Shown here one piece after another: positions 1-7,854 of a stretch of 14,108 bases of DNA. Numbering within the stretch: the stretch's first letter is position 1; each line of letters starts with the position of its first letter. Source of the stretch: an uncultured Clostridia bacterium (GTDB lineage Bacteria > Bacillota > Clostridia > Monoglobales > Firm-18); NCBI GenBank assembly GCA_937914775.1, contig CALDNB010000088.1, positions 1 through 14,108 of the forward strand. Reading direction: 5' to 3'. Position numbers and translations under genes: made by a program. Below the pieces are notes generated by a model. It saw only the letters and a list, made by a program, of their open reading frames with translations, searched no databases and was not told the origin of the DNA.

Positions 1-229
1 GCATATTTTTACTGGTGTTTGCACACACCTTTATAAGCCACGCCTTTCTGTGTTCTTCGCTTAAAAAATCCGGTGCCTTAGTAAGATATTTTAAAAATGT
101 TTCCTGAACAGCATCCTGTGCATCGGCGCTGTTACAAAGAATACAATAGGAAATTCTAAACAGCATAGAGCTGTATTTACCGACAAGCTCATTAATTTCC
201 TGTTCCTGAATATTCGATTTTTGCGACAT
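1..229 (-). CDS. ECF (sigma-70 family) RNA polymerase sigma factor, N-terminal part
   Basis: Partial gene: 76 codons from the ATG at 227-229, then cut by the left edge. The visible protein has the sigma region 2 pattern: a helix around residues 17-32 (GKYSSMLFRISYC), the DAQDAVQETFLKYL stretch at 36-49 matching the D-A-x-D-x-V-Q-E-T-F core-binding signature, and RKAWLIKVCANTSKN at 61-75 matching the 'AWL.. I..N' promoter-melting helix. A GGGAGGTG Shine-Dalgarno at 240-247 fixes the start. ECF factors direct RNA polymerase to a small regulon and are commonly followed by an anti-sigma gene, which here would lie outside the window. Region 4 is not visible. The gene lies downstream of the transporter but is separated by a hairpin terminator and has its own candidate promoter, so it is probably unrelated to the sugar genes. 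Confidence 0.85.
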   Translation of the reverse strand, partial: MSQKSNIQEQEINELVGKYSSMLFRISYCILCNSADAQDAVQETFLKYLTKAPDFLSEEHRKAWLIKVCANTSKNM

Positions 230-264
230 GACGGTAAACACCTCCCTAAAAAGTACCTATATAA

Positions 265-294
265 ATAATACAATTTGAATTTATAAAATGTGAA
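265..294 (-). promoter_or_regulatory. Candidate promoter of the ECF sigma gene
   Basis: On the minus strand TTCACA (289-294) and TATTAT (265-270) are separated by 18 bases in a very AT-rich stretch just upstream of the sigma-factor Shine-Dalgarno. The match to the sigma-A consensus is moderate and the surroundings are so AT-rich that chance matches are likely. Confidence 0.3.
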
Positions 295-323
295 TTTTAT
301 TTTTAAAATTTTTTCATTTTTTT

Positions 324-365
324 AAAAGGGGATGTAAAAAACTCAAGTTTTTTACATCCCCTTTT
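324..365 (-). terminator. Intrinsic terminator after the GPH transporter gene
   Basis: Near-perfect inverted repeat with 20-base arms (324-343 and 346-365) containing a GGGGATGT/ACATCCCC core flanked by A and T runs, with an effective loop of about four bases (TCAA). It lies 15 bases beyond the transporter stop codon. A/T runs on both sides let it act in either direction, but the neighbours on both sides are read on the minus strand. Confidence 0.85.
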
Positions 366-380
366 TGTAGCTATGCTTGT

Positions 381-2786
381 TTATTTTTTTATACGTTTTT
401 TAGCTTTATTTCCTTTATCAAGCTTGCGCTTCTTAGCTTTATTTTCTTTATCAAGCTTGCGCTTCTTAGCCTTACTTTCTTTATCGTACAAGCGCTCCTG
501 ACGAAGCTTTTCTGCAAGCAGTCTTTCTTCCTCAAGTTTTTCTTCATAGCGAGTGTGTACATCCTCATAGTCAGAGGTAATCTCATCTAATCTGCTATAG
601 CCCTCGTACAAGCCGAGAGTTCTTTGTGCTGAAAGATACGGAGCAGCAACTGTTCCGTAAATATTTCTCTTTTTATTAGCTATACGCATAGCCTTACGGC
701 GTGCCTTTGCCTGTGCTTTTGTATCATCAGGCATATTGTAGGCATCCTCATACTCTTGGTTATCAAAAGGAATTACACCTTCGGGATAATGCTTTTTAGC
801 AAGCTTTGCAGATTTTACAAGCGCCCTTGCATTTCTTATTTCTTGCTTACGCCAGGTGCGCTCCTCTTTATCTGCCGTTTGCGGAAGTGCATTTGCAAGA
901 CGCTGTGCCTCAACAGCACACTCAAAAAATCTTTCAGGACCACCACTAACAATAAGTCGGCACAGCTCAAGCTGCTTTTGACCGAACTCATTTTCGAAGC
1001 GAGTAAGCTCGTGCATAACAAACTGTGCAATTTCAATTTCCTCGTTTCGCTCCTCGGCATCCTTTATCGCTGTACGTGCAGCAGTAATAGCTTGCTCACG
1101 TGCCTGCTTTTCTTCATCAGTTTCGCAAGGCATAAGCTTTGCCTGTTTAAGCTGTGCCTTAGGCACCTCCACCTTCTCCATACCAAAGTACTGCTTTGCC
1201 TTAATTATAGCCTCACAGCCTTCAATATAAGATACATCCTCTACCTCGCCTGCTTCACTATCTTCAACAATAGTTCTTATTCTAATTACCCTAATCATAG
1301 ACTTTTGACCTGTTTCGGAAATATCGTACAAGAACCATGGAAGCACGTCTATTGCAGCGCCTACAATGGAAATTACAAGAAGTGTGTCCATTAACGAATA
1401 TAAAACACAGTTCGGATTTTTTGTTTGTTGAGAAAGAGGCAGGGTCTCATCGTAATTAATGTAAACATCAAGCACAGAGTAATCGTTTCCGTCGAAGCCC
1501 TTTTTCTTGTATACCCAAGGAATAAAAAGGCTTGTAACTGCGTTGATTGCGCCACCTGCATAGCTTGAAATAAGGTTGAAGGAACCATCTATTCTTTCGC
1601 CTATAAGGTATTGCTGATTATCTCGCATATCGGATTCAATAGCGCTATCTATAACGTTATATGTATCTACAAATCTATCAAGAGTGTACACTATAAACAA
1701 GCCAAAGCCTGCTGCAGGGCTCTTATAGAAAAGGAAATATGATGCAATAAGGAAAATCTGAATTATGTTCTTAAATATTTTAATTTTCTTTTTACCGAAT
1801 TTACGTATAAAGTAGGGTGAAAACAGCATTCCCCAGAAGTTGGCGTTATAAGAAATTGTATTAAGAAGGCCATAAGTAGAGCTTTTCATAATATGTGCTC
1901 TGTATACAAGCCAATTCCAGATATCGCCCTTTGCTCCCTCAAGGAAGTTATTCCATCCGTCTGCACATTTAATCCAGAAAATTTTGTTGCCTGCAACTGC
2001 TCTTAATGAGTTAGTAAAGCTCATTTTTGTTATACGACTCTTTGGAAGCACCAGCCTTTCCTGTGTGCCGAAATAAGCTAAAAGAACAACAGGCATAAGC
2101 AGTGCCATAGGTGTGTAGGAGCCACGGAAAAAGGTCATATTATATTTATCACCATTTTTGGTAAGAACATCAACCATAAGAGGATAATAAACATTGTTTA
2201 TTGAATAGCCTAAAGAGTAAATAATGCTTGTAATAGACATTATTTTTGTTCTTTCTTGGGTATTTGGTGTTATAACGTGCACCATATTGGTTACACCTGT
2301 TTGCACCCAGCTTTGAACAGTACCTTGCACTTGACCAATTAAAAACAGCATTGCAATCATAATGTACTGTGCCTTAGGCAAACCTGAATCTCTTACCTGC
2401 TCATATGGCAGCCACAGCGATAAAATTGTAAGAAGCATTGACGGAACAGCAAGCTTTATAAAAACCCTGTATTTACCGTCTTTGCTACGCAAATTATCTA
2501 TAATCCACGCATTAACAGGTGTCATAGCATAGCCGAGCGCCTGGCAAACGTAACTCATTACAAGGAGCTGATTATTGTTCATACCAAGTGTCATACCGGT
2601 AAATTCGTTGCCGACACCAAAGCCTATGGTCCACCTTACAGACATCATAAGCGCCATCCAACCTACAGAGAGCATTACAACCTCTTTATAGGGTACATAT
2701 TCACCGGGGCGAGGCTGTTTCCAATAGGTTTTAACCTCTTTAAGTGCATCAATAACTGTATGTAAAAGTTTAACTATAGCCTCCAC
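381..2786 (-). CDS. GPH-type (MelB-like) MFS sugar transporter with long charged C-terminal tail
   Basis: An 801-residue protein. Residues 35-490 are a polytopic membrane protein of the glycoside-pentoside-hexuronide:cation symporter type: hydrophobic segments near 36-56, 76-96, 108-127, 140-157, 183-203, 224-240, 306-324, 340-356, 358-374, 403-424 and 460-487, with basic cytoplasmic loops such as IRKFGKKKIKIFKN at 327-340. It would import a glycoside at the cytoplasmic membrane. Residues 491-801 are an unusual soluble tail rich in Lys, Arg, Glu and Ala, predicted helical, ending in Lys-rich 11-residue repeats; ordinary GPH carriers are about 450-500 residues. The start is GTG at 2784-2786, supported by AAAGGTG five bases upstream. 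It follows the GH35 gene by 26 bases, so they form one operon, and galactoside import is the natural inference. The substrate is not proven, and assignment to GPH over a more distant MFS clade is moderately sure. Confidence 0.8.
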   Translation of the reverse strand: MEAIVKLLHTVIDALKEVKTYWKQPRPGEYVPYKEVVMLSVGWMALMMSVRWTIGFGVGNEFTGMTLGMNNNQLLVMSYVCQALGYAMTPVNAWIIDNLRSKDGKYRVFIKLAVPSMLLTILSLWLPYEQVRDSGLPKAQYIMIAMLFLIGQVQGTVQSWVQTGVTNMVHVITPNTQERTKIMSITSIIYSLGYSINNVYYPLMVDVLTKNGDKYNMTFFRGSYTPMALLMPVVLLAYFGTQERLVLPKSRITKMSFTNSLRAVAGNKIFWIKCADGWNNFLEGAKGDIWNWLVYRAHIMKSSTYGLLNTISYNANFWGMLFSPYFIRKFGKKKIKIFKNIIQIFLIASYFLFYKSPAAGFGLFIVYTLDRFVDTYNVIDSAIESDMRDNQQYLIGERIDGSFNLISSYAGGAINAVTSLFIPWVYKKKGFDGNDYSVLDVYINYDETLPLSQQTKNPNCVLYSLMDTLLVISIVGAAIDVLPWFLYDISETGQKSMIRVIRIRTIVEDSEAGEVEDVSYIEGCEAIIKAKQYFGMEKVEVPKAQLKQAKLMPCETDEEKQAREQAITAARTAIKDAEERNEEIEIAQFVMHELTRFENEFGQKQLELCRLIVSGGPERFFECAVEAQRLANALPQTADKEERTWRKQEIRNARALVKSAKLAKKHYPEGVIPFDNQEYEDAYNMPDDTKAQAKARRKAMRIANKKRNIYGTVAAPYLSAQRTLGLYEGYSRLDEITSDYEDVHTRYEEKLEEERLLAEKLRQERLYDKESKAKKRKLDKENKAKKRKLDKGNKAKKRIKK
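397..495 (-). repeat. Three in-frame 33-bp tandem repeats at the 3' end of the transporter gene
   Basis: Units at 397-429, 430-462 and 463-495. The first two differ by only a few bases and the third is more diverged at its outer end. Each encodes an 11-residue Lys-rich unit of the form KAKKRKLDKEN, giving residues about 764-797 of the transporter. There is no spacer, and the 33-base period keeps the frame, so the copy number can change without breaking the gene. Confidence 0.9.
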
Positions 2787-2812
2787 AATTTCACCTTTTT
2801 CACTTTTTATTT

Positions 2813-4582
2813 TTATTTAAAAATAGGTTTATCTGTTAAACTAACGCTCGTTTTCTTAGTGCCTTCAAGCTCAAGAATAACGATTTCGTTTTCGTCCTTG
2901 AGAAGAGTCCCCGGAAGATACAAGGTGTATTGAGGTCCCACGTTCCAGTGTCTGCCTAAATTAAATCCGTTCACAAATACAAAGCCTTTGTTAAAACTTC
3001 TCATATCAAGAAATGTATCAACACCTGGCTTTGCTTTAAAAGTACCCTTATAAAAAGCAGGTCCTTTTTTACCGAAATCTTTAGTATATTTAAGTCCCTC
3101 AAGAGTTTTAAAGGACAGACTTACGTTTTCCCAGTTGTAAATCTGTGCAATGCTTAAAAGTACGCCGTCAGGAAGACCTTTTTGTTCTGCAATTCTGTAG
3201 CCGTAATTAATTCGTCCGCAGTTTTCAACCAGCAGTTCAAGTTTTACCTTTTCCCCCACTTTGGTATCTATTGCCATAGTTTCGCTGTCTCTGTCACGCA
3301 TTATTGTCCCTTTTAACTCTCCGTTTGCATATACATCAACTCTGTCTTTGGGATTTAAAAATGTAAACTCACAACCATCACCAAATCCGTCAACATAAGT
3401 TCTGTATAATACATATCCGTAGTCCTGGTCAAGTTCTTCAAAGGTCATAGGCACTACGCTTTTCGTGCATTTGAAATTATCAAGATTGTCAAACAAATAT
3501 GCCACACTGTCAAAAGTTACGTCCTGTGGTTTTTGCACGGAGTAATTAAGTTCCGGCATAGGAGGCTCAGGCTGTCCTAAATATTTCCACAAACGCTTTC
3601 TGCATTCAAAGTATTTCTCAGTAGGCAGTCCCTGCTCGTTAATTAAAGCATCAACGTCGTAACTTGTGGTAATTGGTATGTATTTGTTTACCGCGTCGGC
3701 AGGTGCATTAAAGGTTTTACCAAAGTTTGCACCGTTTAAAAATCCAAAGTTAGTGCCCCCTGTAAACATATAAAAATTAAGCATTCCGCCATTTTTAAGC
3801 GCTTCTTCATATCCGTCTGCTACTTCTTTTACGTTTCTTGGGCAATAGGGCTCTCCCTTGTGTACTGCTCTTCCTGACCAGTATTCAGGCAACAGCGGTG
3901 GGAAATCAGGTCTTTGCTCACGCGCAATTTCTATAGTTTCAGCACTTGCAAGGCGATAGTTAAATCCGCCCCATATTCCGTCAATAAGACCAAATTTCAT
4001 CATAAAATTACAAGTTCCGTCTGATGTGTATAAGGGCACATCTACTCCACGTTCTATAAGCATATCTGCAAGTTGTTTCATATAAATATGGTCGTTGCCA
4101 TAACTGCCGTACTCGTTTTCAACAGTGACTGCAATAACCGGTCCGCCGTTAGTAGAAAGATAAGGAATAAATTTCGGGCATAAAACATCGTAGTAATCCT
4201 TAACGTGTTTCATATACTTTTCGTCATGAGACCGAAGCGCCATTTTTTCTTTGCCCAGCCAGTAGGGAAGTCCGCCCTTGTCCCACTCACTGCATATATA
4301 CGGACTTGGTCTTAACATACACTTAAGTCCCACTTCATCAACCAGTTTCAAAAAACACTCAAGGTCGCAAAGTCCTTCGAAATTGAACTGTCCTTTTTCA
4401 GGCTCATGCAAATTCCAGGGAACATAAGTCTGTACTGTGTTAAGTCCAAAGGCTTTCATAAGTTCCAGTCTTCTTTTTAACCCTCCCGGGTAAATTCTGA
4501 AATAATGAATGTCACCGCTTATAATGTAAAATGGTTCGTCGTCAAGATATGACATTTTGTTTTTAAAGTTTAATAGTGGCAT
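2813..4582 (-). CDS. GH35 beta-galactosidase, cytoplasmic
   Basis: Hydrolyses terminal beta-D-galactosyl residues (family GH35, retaining mechanism). The 589-residue protein opens with the GH35 barrel: SGDIHYFRI near residue 22, TVQTYVPWNLHEP at 49-61, then VENEYGSYG with the presumed acid/base Glu157, and LLPEYWSG with the presumed nucleophile Glu233, followed by FTGGTNFGFLNGANF at 273-287. The C-terminal half holds the jelly-roll domains; VNGFNLGRHWNVGPQYTLY at about 537-555 is a family hallmark. The residues after the nucleophile (SGRAVHKG) differ from the usual TGWxxxWG. No signal peptide or membrane segment is present. I chose the ATG at 4580-4582 because GGAG lies nine bases upstream; an in-frame ATG at 4595-4597 would add five residues but has no Shine-Dalgarno. 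It is first in an operon with the transporter and divergent from an AraC regulator, which suggests control by substrate-responsive AraC. Confidence 0.92.
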   Translation of the reverse strand: MPLLNFKNKMSYLDDEPFYIISGDIHYFRIYPGGLKRRLELMKAFGLNTVQTYVPWNLHEPEKGQFNFEGLCDLECFLKLVDEVGLKCMLRPSPYICSEWDKGGLPYWLGKEKMALRSHDEKYMKHVKDYYDVLCPKFIPYLSTNGGPVIAVTVENEYGSYGNDHIYMKQLADMLIERGVDVPLYTSDGTCNFMMKFGLIDGIWGGFNYRLASAETIEIAREQRPDFPPLLPEYWSGRAVHKGEPYCPRNVKEVADGYEEALKNGGMLNFYMFTGGTNFGFLNGANFGKTFNAPADAVNKYIPITTSYDVDALINEQGLPTEKYFECRKRLWKYLGQPEPPMPELNYSVQKPQDVTFDSVAYLFDNLDNFKCTKSVVPMTFEELDQDYGYVLYRTYVDGFGDGCEFTFLNPKDRVDVYANGELKGTIMRDRDSETMAIDTKVGEKVKLELLVENCGRINYGYRIAEQKGLPDGVLLSIAQIYNWENVSLSFKTLEGLKYTKDFGKKGPAFYKGTFKAKPGVDTFLDMRSFNKGFVFVNGFNLGRHWNVGPQYTLYLPGTLLKDENEIVILELEGTKKTSVSLTDKPIFK

Positions 4583-4591
4583 TTTCTCACG

Positions 4592-4595
4592 CTCC
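4592..4595 (-). promoter_or_regulatory. Ribosome binding site deciding the GH35 start
   Basis: GGAG, nine bases from the ATG at 4580-4582. It overlaps the upstream in-frame ATG (4595-4597), which lacks any purine-rich leader, so the downstream start is preferred. Confidence 0.65.
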
Positions 4596-4623
4596 ATTGA
4601 CTGATTTGCAATTTTATAATATA

Positions 4624-4652
4624 ATTATATTGTGACAAAACCCATAAGTCAA
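4624..4652 (-). promoter_or_regulatory. Strong sigma-A promoter of the GH35-transporter operon
   Basis: On the minus strand TTGACT (4647-4652), a 17-base spacer and a perfect TATAAT (4624-4629). The expected transcript start near 4617 leaves a leader of about 35 bases before the GH35 ATG. A TTGTGACAA inverted repeat (4630-4638) fills the part of the spacer next to the -10 box, and the -10 box lies inside a 14-base AT palindrome (4618-4631); either could be an operator. Confidence 0.75.
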
Positions 4653-4659
4653 CATAAAT
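4630..4659 (+). promoter_or_regulatory. Possible promoter of the first AraC regulator
   Basis: TTGTGA (4630-4635) and ATAAAT (4654-4659) with an 18-base spacer on the plus strand, overlapping the opposing GH35 promoter. The -10 match is weak, so this is a candidate only. Confidence 0.25.
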
Positions 4660-4687
4660 AACTTGTAGAAAGTATAAGGATATTGCT

Positions 4688-5464
4688 ATGTATATTGAAA
4701 CTAACAAAAATATCGAAACCGTTCTTCCAATCATACCTACATATATCGGTTACACAAACAGTCAGGGAAAAGTCGTAAGACCAAATGGCGCAGAAAGAAA
4801 CCTTGTTATCTGGGTAACAGAGGGCGAGGGCTATTTTGTGTGTGGCAACGAAAGAAAGTTGCTGACTAAAGGACAGGGCTTTTTTGTTAAAAAAGGAGTT
4901 CCTCACAGTTACGAAAAACAGTCAGAAGCATTTTCCACTATGTGGGTAAGTTTTTTAAGAGGGGAAGAACTTCTTGACTATTACAAAATCGGCGACAGGT
5001 TCTTTTTCGACACCCCCGCCTTTATCGGTCAGACAACTATGGAACTGATGGATTTTTGCGAACACACCGTAAGCGAAACATTAAGAAGTTCACATACAAT
5101 GATATGGCTGTGTGAACTTCTGGAATTTGTGTTTAAAAATGAAAAAACAAAGACACAAAAAGCAAGGGAATTTCTTGAACAGAATTACAATAAACAAATT
5201 TCCCTTGACGACGTAGCACAATATGTTAATATGAACAAATACGCTTTGTGCCACAAATATAAAGATGCCAAAGGCGAAAGCATAACAGAAACTTTAAAAA
5301 AGATAAGAATTCAAAAGGCAAAGGCTCTTCTTTCCTACAGCGAATACAATATAGACAAAATAAGCAGGATGTGCGGTTTTGGGAACCCCTGCTACTTTAT
5401 TAAAATTTTCAGAGAACATACTGGGATAACCCCAGGAAAATACAGAAACAGAAAATTTACCTAA
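4688..5464 (+). CDS. AraC-family transcriptional regulator (divergent to GH35)
   Basis: 258 residues. Residues about 15-95 form the cupin-type sensor of AraC regulators: GEGYFVCGNERKLLTKGQGFFVKKGVPHSY is the beta-barrel with the typical 'G-x-x-x-x-x-x-G-V-P-H' turn near 65-75. Residues about 155-255 are the double helix-turn-helix: ISLDDVAQYVNMNKYALCHKYK is the first, and DKISRMCGFGNPCYFIKIFREHTGITPGKYR the second, the most conserved part of the family. AGGA seven bases before the ATG supports the start. It is read away from the GH35-transporter operon across a 105-base gap and most likely activates that operon when a galactoside or related sugar binds the cupin domain; the ligand is inferred from context only. 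It ends 40 bases before a hairpin shared with the convergent GH3 gene. Confidence 0.92.
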   Translation: MYIETNKNIETVLPIIPTYIGYTNSQGKVVRPNGAERNLVIWVTEGEGYFVCGNERKLLTKGQGFFVKKGVPHSYEKQSEAFSTMWVSFLRGEELLDYYKIGDRFFFDTPAFIGQTTMELMDFCEHTVSETLRSSHTMIWLCELLEFVFKNEKTKTQKAREFLEQNYNKQISLDDVAQYVNMNKYALCHKYKDAKGESITETLKKIRIQKAKALLSYSEYNIDKISRMCGFGNPCYFIKIFREHTGITPGKYRNRKFT

Positions 5465-5503
5465 AATTATTTTTGTAACCGACCCAAGAAATAAGAAAAA
5501 ATA

Positions 5504-5528
5504 AAAAAGGGGATAAAATCCCCTTTTT
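5504..5528. terminator. Bidirectional terminator between convergent AraC and GH3 genes
   Basis: Perfect 11-bp stem AAAAAGGGGAT (5504-5514) / ATCCCCTTTTT (5518-5528) with an AAA loop, and U-rich tails in both directions. It serves the AraC gene ending at 5464 and the GH3 gene; its right arm overlaps the GH3 stop codon (5527-5529). Confidence 0.88.
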
Positions 5529-7833
5529 ATTCTAACCATAATATCATTTCAAGCAATCTTTTTACGCACTGTGCAAGTTCGTTTCTTGTGTTTTTAACTG
5601 TGATTGTGTCTATGTACTGTCCCGTTCTGTCGTTGGTAAAAGACGGCATACGGATATCGTTACCTGCTCTTACCTCTGCGCTTTTTTCTGCAGTATTGCA
5701 CCAGTCGGTGGTTACAAGCCCTTTGTATCCCCACTCGCCTCTTAAAATACCTGTAAGCAGTTCAGCGCTTTCAGATGCGTGTATTCCATTAATAATATTA
5801 TATGCCGTCATAATAAGTTTTGGATCGCTTTCTTTGACGCATATTTCAAAACCTTTAAGATAAATTTCTCTTATTGCTCTTTCAGACGCAATGGAGTCCG
5901 ACTCACGGCGGTTGGTTTCTTTGTTGTTACAAGCAAAATGTTTTGGAGATGCAACAATTTTTTGTGACTGAATACCTCTTACCATTGCTGCAGCCATTTT
6001 ACCTGTTAAAAACGGGTCTTCGGAATAATACTCAAAGTTTCTTCCGCATAAGGGACTTCTGTGAATGTTAAGAGCAGGTGTAAGCCAAATAGAAAGGTTA
6101 TTTTCCTTTGTTTCGAGAGCCCCTGCCACGCCTACTTTTTCCACAATATCCGTATTCCAGGTACATGCAAGCATTGTAGCCACAGGAAACGCCGTAGTTC
6201 TTACGCCTGTACAAGGTAAAATACGAACTCCTGCAGGTCCGTCAATAGTCATAGGTGTAGGTATGCCGTACTGCGGCAAATTGCCCATGCCGTCGATATT
6301 GCCAACACCTGTGTTCTTTTGACCTACAAGTAAGCCCAGCATTTCATCATCAGTTAATTGTGAAATAAAGTCATCAAGGGACACTTCCCCCATTGCAACA
6401 TCAATAAGTTGCTTCTTTTCCTCTCCCCCGGCAGGGATTTTTTCTTCACAATGATATTTACGGGGGAATGTTTTTGGAACATACTGTTTGTCAGGCACAG
6501 TAATATAATCCCCCGTTGCAGTTAATCTTTTTCCAAGATTTGACGGTGTTAAATACTCTGTTAATTTCTCGCATATTCTGTTTTCAGTTAACACGTAATC
6601 AAAGCCGATTTCTTTTGCATCACGGACATTTGTGCCTAAAAATAACTTGTACTCCCCTGCCTCCATTACATAAGCAGACTTTTCCACAGCGCCAATATCG
6701 TCGTAAGACGCCATATCAGTAACATCAAAACTCATTATTAATGTTTCTTTTTCACCCGGAGCCAGTAATTTGGTTTTTGCGAAGGCACAAAGCTGAAGTG
6801 CAGGTTTTGTTATTTTGCCCTTTGGTGCTTCAAAATAAAGTTGCAAAACTTCTTTTCCTTTATACTGTCCCACATTCTCAATATCGGCGCTTACAATTAT
6901 TTTGTCGCCATAACTTTTGGCAGAAACATTCTTAATTTCAAATTCTGTATAGGAAAGTCCGTATCCAAAAGGATATACAACCTTTTCTTTCATATTGGGG
7001 ATTGTTTCGAAATATCTGTATCCCACAAAAATATCTTCTGTATATTTCACATAGTCGTCAGACTCGAAGAATCCCTCTGTTGACGGATAGTCCCCAAGGT
7101 TTTGTGCACAAGTGTCCACTAGTTTTCCGGAAGGTGTCACCTCACCTGTAAGTATGTCGGCAACTGCAAGTCCGCCCTCCATACCACCCTGCCATATCAT
7201 AACAGCAGCACTTATTTTGTCGTTATACGCAAACCAGGAAGTGTCTATCATAGCGCCTGTATTTAAAAGTACAATTACGTTTTTGAAGTTGGCTGTAACA
7301 GTATCCACCATTTTCTTTTCCATACTGCTTAACTGAAAATACGGCGGGTCGTCATCCTCGCGTCTGTCCCACCCCTCACCTGAATATCTGTTAATTGTAA
7401 TAATTGCAGTGTCTGTGAATTTAACCGCTTCTTTAAGCAGGTTTTCAGGAATTTCCGCTTCATCAAAACGCCCTATTGTCTTTTTGTCTTTGTATGCTTT
7501 TTCAACATAATCAACATAGTAAAGGCTTAAAGAGTCAAAAACGTCTATTTGGCTTTTTCCCTTCAGTCCCTGATAAATGTTTCTTACATAACTGCAATGA
7601 ACATCTCCTGAGCCACCTCCGCCTTTTACGTAATCTATCTGTGCTTTGCCAAAAATTGCAACTTTTGTTCCATCTTTTAACGGCAGTATATTACCATTGT
7701 TTTTAAGAAGAACGGTACCTTCCTGTGCCGCTTCCCGTGACAATTGTATGTGCCTTTCACATCCCGTTATTTTTGAATTGTTGTCGCCAAGCGGTAAACA
7801 TGGCTGATATTTAATTCTTGCCCACTTTTCCAT
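5527..7833 (-). CDS. GH3 beta-glucosidase with reversed (permuted) domain order
   Basis: A retaining GH3 glycosidase, 768 residues, without signal peptide and therefore cytoplasmic. The order of domains is swapped relative to most GH3 enzymes. The C-type alpha/beta sandwich comes first (about 33-300), beginning with SREAAQEGTVLLKNNGNILP and containing SGEGWDR with the presumed acid/base Glu153. A fibronectin-III-like domain follows (about 300-405). The TIM-barrel GH3_N domain is last (about 485-765), with DGPAGVR at 531, RNFEYYSEDP at 598, KHFACNN at 631, NRRESDS at 641 and VTTDW carrying the presumed nucleophile Asp710. Reversed order is known for the Ruminococcus albus and Butyrivibrio fibrisolvens beta-glucosidases. 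I chose the ATG at 7831-7833 because AAGAGGTG (7840-7847) lies six bases upstream; an in-frame GTG at 7840-7842 is inside that Shine-Dalgarno. It probably releases glucose from imported beta-glucosides, with the divergent AraC gene as likely regulator. The substrate could also be a xyloside or galactoside. Confidence 0.93.
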   Translation of the reverse strand: MEKWARIKYQPCLPLGDNNSKITGCERHIQLSREAAQEGTVLLKNNGNILPLKDGTKVAIFGKAQIDYVKGGGGSGDVHCSYVRNIYQGLKGKSQIDVFDSLSLYYVDYVEKAYKDKKTIGRFDEAEIPENLLKEAVKFTDTAIITINRYSGEGWDRREDDDPPYFQLSSMEKKMVDTVTANFKNVIVLLNTGAMIDTSWFAYNDKISAAVMIWQGGMEGGLAVADILTGEVTPSGKLVDTCAQNLGDYPSTEGFFESDDYVKYTEDIFVGYRYFETIPNMKEKVVYPFGYGLSYTEFEIKNVSAKSYGDKIIVSADIENVGQYKGKEVLQLYFEAPKGKITKPALQLCAFAKTKLLAPGEKETLIMSFDVTDMASYDDIGAVEKSAYVMEAGEYKLFLGTNVRDAKEIGFDYVLTENRICEKLTEYLTPSNLGKRLTATGDYITVPDKQYVPKTFPRKYHCEEKIPAGGEEKKQLIDVAMGEVSLDDFISQLTDDEMLGLLVGQKNTGVGNIDGMGNLPQYGIPTPMTIDGPAGVRILPCTGVRTTAFPVATMLACTWNTDIVEKVGVAGALETKENNLSIWLTPALNIHRSPLCGRNFEYYSEDPFLTGKMAAAMVRGIQSQKIVASPKHFACNNKETNRRESDSIASERAIREIYLKGFEICVKESDPKLIMTAYNIINGIHASESAELLTGILRGEWGYKGLVTTDWCNTAEKSAEVRAGNDIRMPSFTNDRTGQYIDTITVKNTRNELAQCVKRLLEMILWLE

Positions 7834-7854
7834 ACATAACACCTCTTACCAGTT

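Noticed and set aside
397..495. 33-bp repeats as a possible CRISPR array
   Set aside because: The units are contiguous with no spacers and lie in frame inside a coding sequence.
756..1394. Long open frame (212 codons) on the plus strand opposite the transporter tail
   Set aside because: Cys/Leu/Phe-rich low-quality translation without ribosome binding site or family resemblance; it mirrors the codon bias of the real minus-strand gene.
7834..7842. GTG start of the GH3 gene at 7840-7842
   Set aside because: It is part of the AAGAGGTG Shine-Dalgarno and would sit only a few bases from the predicted transcript start.
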